DNA of 64,000 bases. It comes from Planctomycetota bacterium (GTDB taxonomy: Bacteria; Planctomycetota; UBA8742; UBA2392). The DNA is taken from NCBI GenBank assembly GCA_020845475.1, contig JADLFN010000018.1, forward strand, positions 1 through 64,000, read 5' to 3'. Position 1 is the stretch's first letter, and each line of letters begins with the position of its first letter. Shown here one piece after another: positions 29,653 to 37,574 of this stretch. The notes under the pieces were generated by a model. The model had not been told where the DNA came from. It made no database searches and saw nothing but the letters and a program-made list of their open reading frames with translations. The position numbers were made by a program, and so were the translations under genes.

Positions 29653-30444
29653 TCACGACACGCGAGGCTTGCGAATGCTGCCTTCGTCGAGCTTGAAGCG
29701 CTCGCCCAGGTATTCCTTGCGCACGATTTCATCGGCGGCGATTTCGCGCGGGGGGCCTTCCTTGATCACCTGGCCCTCGACGATGATGTAGCTTCTGTCG
29801 GTCATGGGCAGCACTTCATTGACGTTGTGATCGGTCAGCAAAATCGCCATGCCTTTGTTGACCAGCCCGCTGACGAGGCCGCGCAGGTCTTCAACCGCGA
29901 TGGGATCGACGCCGGCAAAGGGCTCATCGAGCAGGATCACTTTGGGCTCGTTGATCAGTGTGCGCGCGATTTCGAGGCGGCGGCGCTCGCCGCCTGAGCA
30001 GCGGCCCGCCAGGTTGGCGCGAACGCGGCCCAGGCCGAATTCCTCGAACAGTTCCTCAAGGCGTTTGGCGCGCTCACTGTGCGCGAGCTTCGAGTTCTCA
30101 AGCACGATGCGCAGGTTGTCCTCGACGCTGAGCTTGGCGAAAATCGTGGGCTCCTGCGCGAGATAGCCCATGCCCTTGCGCGCGAGCTGGTGCATGGGCA
30201 GGCCGGTCACGTCTTCACCGCCGAGCCAGACTTCGCCGCCCTCGGGCGGCACGAGGCCCGCAAGCATCTTGAACGTGGTGCTTTTGCCCGCGCCGTTGCG
30301 GCCCAGAAGGCCCACGATCTCGCTTTGGCCGACTTCGATCGAGATGCCGCGCACGACGGTGCGCCCGCCATAGCGCTTGGTCAGGCGGTCGCCGCGAAGC
30401 ACGGGTGTCTTGCGTTCAGGCACGAAGCTCTCTTGCTCGCTCAC
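29653..30444 (-). CDS. lptB: LPS export ABC transporter ATP-binding protein
   Basis: GLLGRNGAGKSTTFKMLAGL, SGGERRRLEIARTLINEPKVILLDEPFAGVDPIAVEDL, LLTDHNVNEVLPMTDRSYII. Confidence 0.92.
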   Translation of the reverse strand: MSEQESFVPERKTPVLRGDRLTKRYGGRTVVRGISIEVGQSEIVGLLGRNGAGKSTTFKMLAGLVPPEGGEVWLGGEDVTGLPMHQLARKGMGYLAQEPTIFAKLSVEDNLRIVLENSKLAHSERAKRLEELFEEFGLGRVRANLAGRCSGGERRRLEIARTLINEPKVILLDEPFAGVDPIAVEDLRGLVSGLVNKGMAILLTDHNVNEVLPMTDRSYIIVEGQVIKEGPPREIAADEIVRKEYLGERFKLDEGSIRKPRVS

Positions 30445-30480
30445 GATGCGGCTACAGGGGCCGCAGCCGTGCACTGCCGA

Positions 30481-31620
30481 TTACTTGCCGCCAAAGGCCA
30501 CCACCAGGCCGTAAACACCGCCGCACAGCGCCAGGATGCCCAGGATCAGCAGAGTGATCTTGATCCAGCTCAGCGGAGCCTGGCCCTGCACTTCGCCCGT
30601 CGCGCCGTTGATCAGCACGTTGTAGACCTTGTTGTTGAAGCGATACGCCAGCACGTAAAGCGGCAGCAGCGTGAGCTTGAAACTTTGCCCAAAGAAACTG
30701 GCGCGCACGTTGAGCATGCGCTGGGTGTCGCCGCCGACATCGCGCGAGCAGCGCGTGGTGACCTCGGCGTAGATGCCGTCTTTGGCGATCTGCCAGCCCT
30801 GCTTGAGATCGACGGAGTAGCGCTCGGCGCGGAAACCCGCGAGGAATTTTTCGTCAAAGGGCACGAGTTCACGCGTGGGGAAGGGCTCGATTTCCTCGAC
30901 GAGCGATTTCAGGCGTTCGCGCAACTGGCTGCTGGCGCACACCAGCCAGTCGTCAAAGTGGTCGCGGCGCGCGCCGGAAACCCAGGTCCAGCGCGTCTTG
31001 CGGACTTGTTTCGATTGGCGCTTGCCCTGGCTGTCCGTGTAATGCTCGGTTACGTAGTAATAGTCGCCGCGCTGGGCGGTCCAGAATGCCGATGTCTGGC
31101 TGTCAAAGGTCCAGTAGGGCGCGTAGATGCCGTTGAGTTCTTCGACCGTATTGCGCGACTTGAGCGCGTTGGGCCGAAACCACAGACCCTTGAGCCAGGC
31201 GCGGAACTTCTGCTCGGCTTCGGGGCTTTCAAAGCGAAAGGGCAGCACGCTGGCGGGGCGCAGCACTTGCGCCGGCATCTCGACTTGCAGCGTCTTGCGC
31301 GAGCCGCAGTAATCGCAGCGCGCCGTTTCTTCGCCCGCAGGCACGATGATTTCGGCGCTGCACTCCTGGCACTTGATCTGGCGCACGCCCGAAGGCGGCG
31401 GCACCTGCGCCTGGCCCAGGTAGCGCGCCATGGCGTCGTTGAGGTCGTACTCGATGACCGCGGCCCCGGCGGCAAACGTGATCGTCTGCGAATGGCCGCA
31501 ATACTGGCACTTGAGCGTGCCCTGGCCCGGCTTGAACTCAAGCTCGGCGCCGCACTGCGCGCAGGGCAGCGTGGAGGAAGTCGCCTGTTGGCCTTCGGCT
31601 TGTTCGTTGTCGTCGGGCAT
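30481..31620 (-). CDS. Zinc-ribbon membrane-associated protein
   Basis: CxxC pairs (LPCAQCGAELEFKPGQGTLKCQYCG; IKCQECSAEIIVPAGEETARCDYCG), C-terminal TM segment. Confidence 0.75.
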   Translation of the reverse strand: MPDDNEQAEGQQATSSTLPCAQCGAELEFKPGQGTLKCQYCGHSQTITFAAGAAVIEYDLNDAMARYLGQAQVPPPSGVRQIKCQECSAEIIVPAGEETARCDYCGSRKTLQVEMPAQVLRPASVLPFRFESPEAEQKFRAWLKGLWFRPNALKSRNTVEELNGIYAPYWTFDSQTSAFWTAQRGDYYYVTEHYTDSQGKRQSKQVRKTRWTWVSGARRDHFDDWLVCASSQLRERLKSLVEEIEPFPTRELVPFDEKFLAGFRAERYSVDLKQGWQIAKDGIYAEVTTRCSRDVGGDTQRMLNVRASFFGQSFKLTLLPLYVLAYRFNNKVYNVLINGATGEVQGQAPLSWIKITLLILGILALCGGVYGLVVAFGGK

Positions 31621-31723
31621 GGCGTGCGATTGTGTGTTGGCGGACAGGAAAGTCAAAGCCACGGTTTGCGCTGGGCAGTTCGCGGTTTACGGCCAACCGC
31701 CAACGGCGCACCGCAAACCCGCG

Positions 31724-33631
31724 TCATCTCCGGTGGAACACTTTCTCCAAGTCCGTGAACGGCACGCGATAGGTTGTCGGCCGGCCGTGCGGGCACGTGT
31801 ACGTGTGCGGCACGGTTTCGCCCAAACGCAGCAAATCGCGGATCTGCTCGGGTGTCAGCGCGTCATTGGCCTTGATCGCGGCTTTGCATGCCACCATCTC
31901 GACGAGCGACTTGCGCATCGTGCCCAGATCCGCCGGCTTGCGGCCCTGGGCGAGTTCTTCGCACAGTTCCACAATCATTTCAGCGTGCTTGCGGCGCACG
32001 CTGTATTTCGGCGCGGCTGTCAGCGCCAGCGAATCGGGCCCGAACTCCTCAAGCTCAAAGCCGAACTGGGCGAGCGCATCGCGCTGCGAAAGCGCCAGCT
32101 CGCGCGCGGCCAGAGAGAGATTCAGCGGCTGCGGCACCAGCAGGCGCTGGCGCTCCAGCGGCGCTTCGCGCAGCCGATGCTCCAGCAGCCAATACAGAAT
32201 GCGCTCATGGAACGCGTGCTGGTCGATAATCACCATGGAGTCGGCGAGCTCGACGATGATGTAGGTGTTGGCGACCTGGAAAAGTCCCTTCGCGCCGGCC
32301 AGCAGGCTTGGGGCGAACTCTGAATTCTGTGTCCTGAATTCGGAGTGTGCCGGTGCGGCAATGCTGACGGTTGCAACGGCGGCATCTCCCGCCGGCTCGC
32401 TTTTTTCATGCGCGGCCACGGCTACCGGAGCGCTGGGCATGGATTCGACCACTTGCGCCAGCACGCTGCGGGCATCCGCCCAGCGTTGCTCGGCGGCGCG
32501 TGCGCCGATCAATGCCTCGCCCGAGAACATCTGGCCCGGCGGAGGCGAAGTGAGTTCGCCCACGGGCTCAAAGGGTGAGTCGGGTCGCGCCTGCGGCCCC
32601 GCAAAGGGCATGCGGTTGACCGCAAACGAAATCTTCGGCAGCACACCCGAGCCGATCAGGCGCTCCGTGATGGCGCTCTTGATCAGGGCAAAGAGCCGGT
32701 TCTGCTCCAGAAAACGCACTTCCGTTTTGGCCGGGTGCACGTTCACGTCCACCGTGGCCGGATCAACGTGCAAAAATAGATAGGCCACCGGAAAGCGCCC
32801 CGGCGGCAGGAATTCACGATAGGCCAGCATCACCGCCTGCATCAGCGAGCGGTCGCGGATCGGGCGGCCGTTGACATAGAGCTGCAAGCCTTTGCCATTG
32901 GGCCGATGCGTGCCCGGCGGCGCGAGATAGCCGTCAAGGCGGGCGTAACTCTCGTGTTCGTGCAGTTCAAGCATGCCTTCCTTGAAGGCATCGCCATAAA
33001 GCGCCTGAAGCCGCGCCGCCTGGTCCTGCGCCGGCACGTCAATGGCAACGCGCGGCCCGTGGCTGAGTGTGAACGCGATGACGGGGTGGGCCAGCGCCAG
33101 CGTCTGCACCAGCTCAATAATATGCGAGAACTCCGTGCTGTCCGACTTCAGCCATTTGCGGCGTGCGGGCAGGTTGAAAAACAAATCGCGCACCTCAATC
33201 GTGGTGCCGTTCTGCGCGGCATTGGCGCGCAATTCGCCCAGTTGACCGCCGTCGCAGGCAAGCTCGCTGGCATGGACATCGGCGGCGCGCTTGGAGATCA
33301 GCTTCAGGCGCGATACGGAGGCAATGCTGGCCAGGGCTTCGCCGCGAAAGCCCATGGTTTCAATGCCAAACAGGTCTTCGGCGCGCGAAAGCTTGCTTGT
33401 GGCATGGGCGGAAAGCGCGAGCAGGAAATCGTCGGGGTGGATGCCCTTGCCGTTATCGGTGACGCGAATCAGCGTTTTGCCGGCATCGGTGAGCGCGATT
33501 TCGATGCGCGTGGCGCCGGCATCGAGCGCGTTCTCGACAAGTTCCTTGACCACGCTCGAAGGACGCTCGACCACTTCGCCTGCGGCGATCTTGTTGGCGA
33601 CGTCGGGCGGCAACAGGGCAATGCGCTCCAT
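31724..33631 (-). CDS. mutL: DNA mismatch repair protein MutL
   Basis: MERIALLPPDVANKIAAGEVVERPSSVVKELVENALDAGATRIEI, GFRGEALASIASVSRL, ACKAAIKANDALT. Confidence 0.97.
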   Translation of the reverse strand: MERIALLPPDVANKIAAGEVVERPSSVVKELVENALDAGATRIEIALTDAGKTLIRVTDNGKGIHPDDFLLALSAHATSKLSRAEDLFGIETMGFRGEALASIASVSRLKLISKRAADVHASELACDGGQLGELRANAAQNGTTIEVRDLFFNLPARRKWLKSDSTEFSHIIELVQTLALAHPVIAFTLSHGPRVAIDVPAQDQAARLQALYGDAFKEGMLELHEHESYARLDGYLAPPGTHRPNGKGLQLYVNGRPIRDRSLMQAVMLAYREFLPPGRFPVAYLFLHVDPATVDVNVHPAKTEVRFLEQNRLFALIKSAITERLIGSGVLPKISFAVNRMPFAGPQARPDSPFEPVGELTSPPPGQMFSGEALIGARAAEQRWADARSVLAQVVESMPSAPVAVAAHEKSEPAGDAAVATVSIAAPAHSEFRTQNSEFAPSLLAGAKGLFQVANTYIIVELADSMVIIDQHAFHERILYWLLEHRLREAPLERQRLLVPQPLNLSLAARELALSQRDALAQFGFELEEFGPDSLALTAAPKYSVRRKHAEMIVELCEELAQGRKPADLGTMRKSLVEMVACKAAIKANDALTPEQIRDLLRLGETVPHTYTCPHGRPTTYRVPFTDLEKVFHRR

Positions 33632-33717
33632 GCGGCAATCATAGAGTGCGGCGCGACAATGCAAGGCCTGTGGGTACTTTGTGCAGCGTTGTTCACGACG
33701 CCAATCCGGACGCCCGA

Positions 33718-34203
33718 TCAAAGCCCGGCCTGATCGAGCGCGTCAATCACCTGCTGGGCGTGGCCCCTGGCGCTGACCTTGCTGATCACCGCGCGGATCA
33801 CGCCCTTGGCGTCGATCACAAAGGTGACGCGCGCGGGCGCGAAAAAACCATAGACGCCATACTTCTTCGCGACCGATTTGTCCGTGTCGCTGAGCATCTC
33901 CATGGGCAGAGCCTGTTCTTTGATGAAGCGCTGCATGGTCGCGACATCGCCATAACTGATGCCGACCACTCTTGCGCGGGCGCGCAGGTCGGCGTCCCTG
34001 TCACGCAGGGCGCACATCTGGATCGTTCAGACGGGCGAACTGGCGCGCGGGTAGAACACCAGCACCAGCGGCTTTTCGCCCAGCAGATCGTGCAGAGCTG
34101 TTTCGCGGTTTTCGTGGTTGCGCAGCGAAAAATCAGGCGCGCGATCGCCTGCTCGCGCGCCTTCAATGGGCTTGTAAACGCCGATGCCGAAGAGTTCGAG
34201 CAT
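33718..34203 (-). CDS. BCP-type peroxiredoxin, predicted selenoprotein (in-frame TGA at codon 59)
   Basis: MLELFGIGVYKPIEGARAGDRAPDFSLRNHENRETALHDLLGEKPLVLVFYPRASSPV-U-TIQMCALRDRDADL...DALDQAGL; U59/C64 spacing matches the BCP peroxidatic/resolving Cys pair; no frame change on either side of the TGA (34027-34029). Confidence 0.8.
33992..34013 (-). promoter_or_regulatory. Candidate bacterial SECIS hairpin
   Basis: RNA GCG-CCCUG-CGUGA-CAGGG-A-CGC beginning 13 nt after the UGA; apical loop begins 21 nt after the UGA with G as its second nucleotide. Confidence 0.6.
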
Positions 34204-35402
34204 TACTTGATCACGTTCACGACCAGCTCCACGCCCTTGGCAATCACGCCATCGCCGGCGTCAATCGAGATGAAGCCCACGCTCTGCGACAGGCTGGTGA
34301 TGTTGCCGCTGCCCTTGAACGTGCTCCAGGCCAGGTCGTTTTCGTCGATGCGCACGGGCACAAGCTGCTGCTTGGTCTTGTCCTGTTTGATTTCGTGGCC
34401 CAGCTTGGCCGCGCGCCGCGCCTTGTGGTGGTCGTCGGTGTGAGCAAGCCTGCGCACGGCGGGCGCCAAAAACAGCTCGGCAGTCAGCAGGCAGCTTGTG
34501 GGATAGCCGGGCATGCCAAACACGCCGCACTTGCCCACCGTGCCGAACAGTACCGGTTTGCCGGGTTTGATCGCCACGCCACGCACGTAAACATCACCCA
34601 GTTTGTTCACCACCTCAAAGCCGAAATCCTTGTTGCCCACGCTCGTGCCGCCCGAGAACACGATCAGGTCGAACTTCCTGGCGCTCTGTGAAACCACCTT
34701 CAACAGCGCGGCCTGGGTATCGGGCACGTTGGCCTTGTAAGTAACGTTTGCGCCCGCGCGGCGCGCAATGGCCATCATGGCGAAGCTGTTGCAGTCGTAG
34801 ACCTGGCCGTTTTTCAGGGCCTTGCCCGGCGCTACCACTTCGTCGCCGGTGGTGAAGATCAGCACCTCGGGCTTGCGGAAGACCTTGATGCGCGGCCGCC
34901 CGCAAATCGCAATCGCCGCCACCTGGCCCGGGCCGAGCAGCGTACCCTTCTTGACCACGACTTCGCCACGCGTGATGTCTTCTCCGCGGCGCGTGATGTT
35001 GTCGCCCACGCGTGCAGCCTGCTTGCACTGCACCGCCTGGCCCACGACCTGCACGGTCTCGACCATGACCACGGCATCGCAGCCCTTGGGGATTGCGGCG
35101 CCGGTGGCGATCTCGATGCACTCGCCGCGCTTGAGCGAGCCCTTGAAGGGCTTGCCGGCAAATGCGGCACCGACGATCTTGAGCATGGCCGGCTCATGGA
35201 GGTCGGCGGCGATGACGGCGTAGCCATCCATGGCGGCGCGGTCAAAGGCGGGCACGTCCATGGAACTCTTGATGTCTTCGGCAAGCGCGTAGCCGCTGGC
35301 ATCTTTAAGGTCGATGGTTTCGGTATCGGTGATCGGCTTGAGTTTGGCGAGAATGAGGTCCTGCGCGTCATCGGCGCTGACAAGTGATCCAAAGAGATTC
35401 AT
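34203..35402 (-). CDS. moeA: Molybdopterin molybdotransferase MoeA
   Basis: PAFDRAAMDGYAV, GAAIPKGCDAVVMVE, VLIFTTGDEVV, FSGGTSVGNKDF, FGMPGYPTSCLLTAELFLAPAVRRL. Confidence 0.93.
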   Translation of the reverse strand: MNLFGSLVSADDAQDLILAKLKPITDTETIDLKDASGYALAEDIKSSMDVPAFDRAAMDGYAVIAADLHEPAMLKIVGAAFAGKPFKGSLKRGECIEIATGAAIPKGCDAVVMVETVQVVGQAVQCKQAARVGDNITRRGEDITRGEVVVKKGTLLGPGQVAAIAICGRPRIKVFRKPEVLIFTTGDEVVAPGKALKNGQVYDCNSFAMMAIARRAGANVTYKANVPDTQAALLKVVSQSARKFDLIVFSGGTSVGNKDFGFEVVNKLGDVYVRGVAIKPGKPVLFGTVGKCGVFGMPGYPTSCLLTAELFLAPAVRRLAHTDDHHKARRAAKLGHEIKQDKTKQQLVPVRIDENDLAWSTFKGSGNITSLSQSVGFISIDAGDGVIAKGVELVVNVIK

Positions 35403-35448
35403 GGTTGCTCCGTTTGCTACGCGAGGCGCGATACGCGCCGTTGTTTGT

Positions 35449-35473
35449 AGCACGGGCCTCCCGGCCCGTGTGC
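35449..35473. repeat. REP-like hairpin
   Basis: GTAGCACGGGCCTCCCGGCCCGTGTGC. Confidence 0.6.
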
Positions 35474-35510
35474 TGTTGCCCTTCAAGCGCCGTTGAACAG
35501 ATGTCGCGGG

Positions 35511-36581
35511 TTAGCGCGCCGTGTTTTCTCTCACCGTCGATAATGCTCGTTCAAGGGCCGCAAGAACGGCAGGGTCGTCTTCTTTTTCGAGCACGTCATT
35601 CAACGCTCCGAGTACGTGCCGGCCGTCTTTTTCAAACTCGAACGTCAAGGCTTCGCGACGGTCTGTATCTGTCGCCGATGCGATGGATTTCTTGTATTCC
35701 TTGTTCCGTTCGATCATCCAGTTCGCAATACAAGTTGCCGCCTGCGCACACACGGGAGCGACGGGGTGCTTGACGTACCGTTCAAGTGCCAGTCGCGAAT
35801 CTCTCGAAACAACAATTGCGCATACCTGAACAGTCAGCCTCAGACGATTGGAATCGGAAGGCCAGCGATCGTCGCCGTAGAACTGGCCTATTGCCCATGC
35901 CACACACTCCTTCCTGCCAGCCGCGCTTCCCTTCAAAGCATCCCGCGCGGCATCGCGCACGAAAAAGGCTGCATCTTCAAGCAACTCAATCAGGCGTGCA
36001 ATCGCTTTCTCGTCCTCGTAATTCCCCAGCAGCGGGACGATGCGCACTTTCAGGCGTTCGGCCAGCGGCTCCTGCTCTTGCGTTACGCGCGTGCATTCGA
36101 TCAGGGGGTCAAGCGCTGTGGGTTCCTTCCAGCGCGCAAGCGTTTGCAGGTGGCCCACCTTGCAGCGCAGGTCGCTTTCCTTCTTCAAGTGCTCGACCAT
36201 TTTCGCAGCCGCGCTTTTGTCGTCGATCACGCCAAACATCGCGGCCACGTTGCGGCGGACTTTGACGTCCTCGTGACCCATGCGTTCCAGCAGGCCCGGC
36301 AGGGCCTTGGCGCCGAAGCCTTTAAACACCGCCTCGATGCAGCGGTACTCAAGGCCGTCGCTGCTGCCCAGTTTCGTGAATGCAAAGGCGAGGCCGGCGT
36401 CGCCCGCGGCTACGATTTCTTTGCGCGCGGCTTCGACCTTGGGAATGTTGTCGCCGACCTGCCAGAGCGAGCCGGTCTTCCACAGTTCCTCGAGCTTGGC
36501 GTTCTGGGCGTCGTCGGCTACGGCCAGGCCGGGAAGCGCGAGCAGCATCAGCAGGGCCAGGCTGAAGGTGAGTGGTCTCAT
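35511..36581 (-). CDS. Secreted HEAT-repeat protein
   Basis: Signal peptide MRPLTFSLALLMLLALPGLAVA; LPGLLERMGHEDVKVRRNVAAMFG HEAT-type repeats. Confidence 0.75.
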   Translation of the reverse strand: MRPLTFSLALLMLLALPGLAVADDAQNAKLEELWKTGSLWQVGDNIPKVEAARKEIVAAGDAGLAFAFTKLGSSDGLEYRCIEAVFKGFGAKALPGLLERMGHEDVKVRRNVAAMFGVIDDKSAAAKMVEHLKKESDLRCKVGHLQTLARWKEPTALDPLIECTRVTQEQEPLAERLKVRIVPLLGNYEDEKAIARLIELLEDAAFFVRDAARDALKGSAAGRKECVAWAIGQFYGDDRWPSDSNRLRLTVQVCAIVVSRDSRLALERYVKHPVAPVCAQAATCIANWMIERNKEYKKSIASATDTDRREALTFEFEKDGRHVLGALNDVLEKEDDPAVLAALERALSTVRENTAR

Positions 36582-36652
36582 TGTGGATAACCGTCACTAC
36601 CGTGGACCGTTCATTCTAGCGGCAAATCAGCGCGAGCCAAGCGGAACATCGC

Positions 36653-36735
36653 AATGAGCCCCGCGCGGGAGCGCGGGGGCCGGGAAACGCGACTTCTACG
36701 CACCTCGGCCCCCGGACTGCCGTCCGGGGCTCATT
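36653..36735. repeat. Paired REP-like inverted repeat
   Basis: AATGAGCCCCGCGCGGGAGCGCGGGGGCCG ... CGGCCCCCGGACTGCCGTCCGGGGCTCATT; each arm also forms its own hairpin. Confidence 0.8.
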
Positions 36736-36747
36736 ACGAATTCTGAA

Positions 36748-36780
36748 AACACAACCGGCCGCGCGAGCGCGGCCGGTGGG
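36748..36780 (-). terminator. Terminator of the HU gene
   Basis: On the minus strand: ACCGGCCGCGCTCGCGCGGCCGGTTGTGTTTTC. Confidence 0.7.
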
Positions 36781-36800
36781 TGAATTCATGGGGCAACGAG

Positions 36801-37097
36801 TTACTTCTTGCCCTTCTTGTTCACGTCGTCCTTGAATTCCTTGCCGACCTTGAAGCCGACGGTCGTGAAGGCCGCGATCTTCATGGGCGCGCCGGTCTGG
36901 GGGTTGCGGCCGTTGCGCGCGCCGCGGGTGCGCTTGCTGAACGTGCCAAAGCCGATGATCTGGGCGCGGCCGTCCTTGGAAACGCCTTCCTTGATGGCGC
37001 CGATCACGGCGTCAAAAGCGCGTTCCGCACCGGCCTTGCTCTCAAAACCGGCTTCCTTGTTCTTGAGCAGAATGTCAACGAGTTGGGCTTTGTTCAT
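36801..37097 (-). CDS. HU-family DNA-binding protein
   Basis: MNKAQLVDILLKNKEAGFESKAGAERAFDAVIGAIKEGVSKDGRAQIIGFGTFSKRTRGARNGRNPQTG. Confidence 0.95.
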   Translation of the reverse strand: MNKAQLVDILLKNKEAGFESKAGAERAFDAVIGAIKEGVSKDGRAQIIGFGTFSKRTRGARNGRNPQTGAPMKIAAFTTVGFKVGKEFKDDVNKKGKK

Positions 37098-37574
37098 GTC
37101 ATCTCCTGAATAGAAAACGGAAAAGAAAAGTCATGCCCGGGAACATCCCGGAAACAGTTTGCAGCGGGTGGAAAACTACTACCCATTGTGTGTCAGAAAC
37201 AATTGTGACGGTTCTTGCCGCTTTGGGTAGTCTGGAATGCCGAGAAACACGGGGGTTGGGGACATACCTCGCAAACCCGCGTACTTTCGCACCACAATCC
37301 CTTGCGACACGGGGAAGATAGTGCGCACGCAGCGCCAAATCAAGCGCCCTTTCAAAAAATCAACGCATGACCAGGCTGCAAAGCCGCTTGCCAAGCGGGT
37401 TTGAGCTTTCCACATCCGCACATTCCGCTTGACAGGCGGCTTCCAGGGGATTATTGGCGCGCCCGCCTCCAAGGCGGGTTGCAAGCCACACCCCGCGCCA
37501 AAGCCCCAAGCCAAGCCGGTGCGCGTCACATGCACGCGATCAAGCGGCCTGCCCGGCACGAGATCACGCAAACG

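Noticed and set aside
30079-31758. 559-aa plus-strand ORF opposite lptB and the zinc-ribbon gene
   Set aside because: Shadow ORF; translation is His/Arg/Ala-rich without recognisable domains, while the opposite strand encodes clear LptB motifs.
33718-34203. Peroxiredoxin TGA explained by genetic code 4/25
   Set aside because: Other genes here end in TGA at sensible positions (e.g. uppS, the OYE fusion, the MFS-coupled ORF) and Trp/Gly use standard codons, so global UGA reassignment is unlikely.
37179-37571. 130-aa minus-strand ORF upstream of the HU gene
   Set aside because: No domain, lower-GC intergenic composition and no supporting start context.
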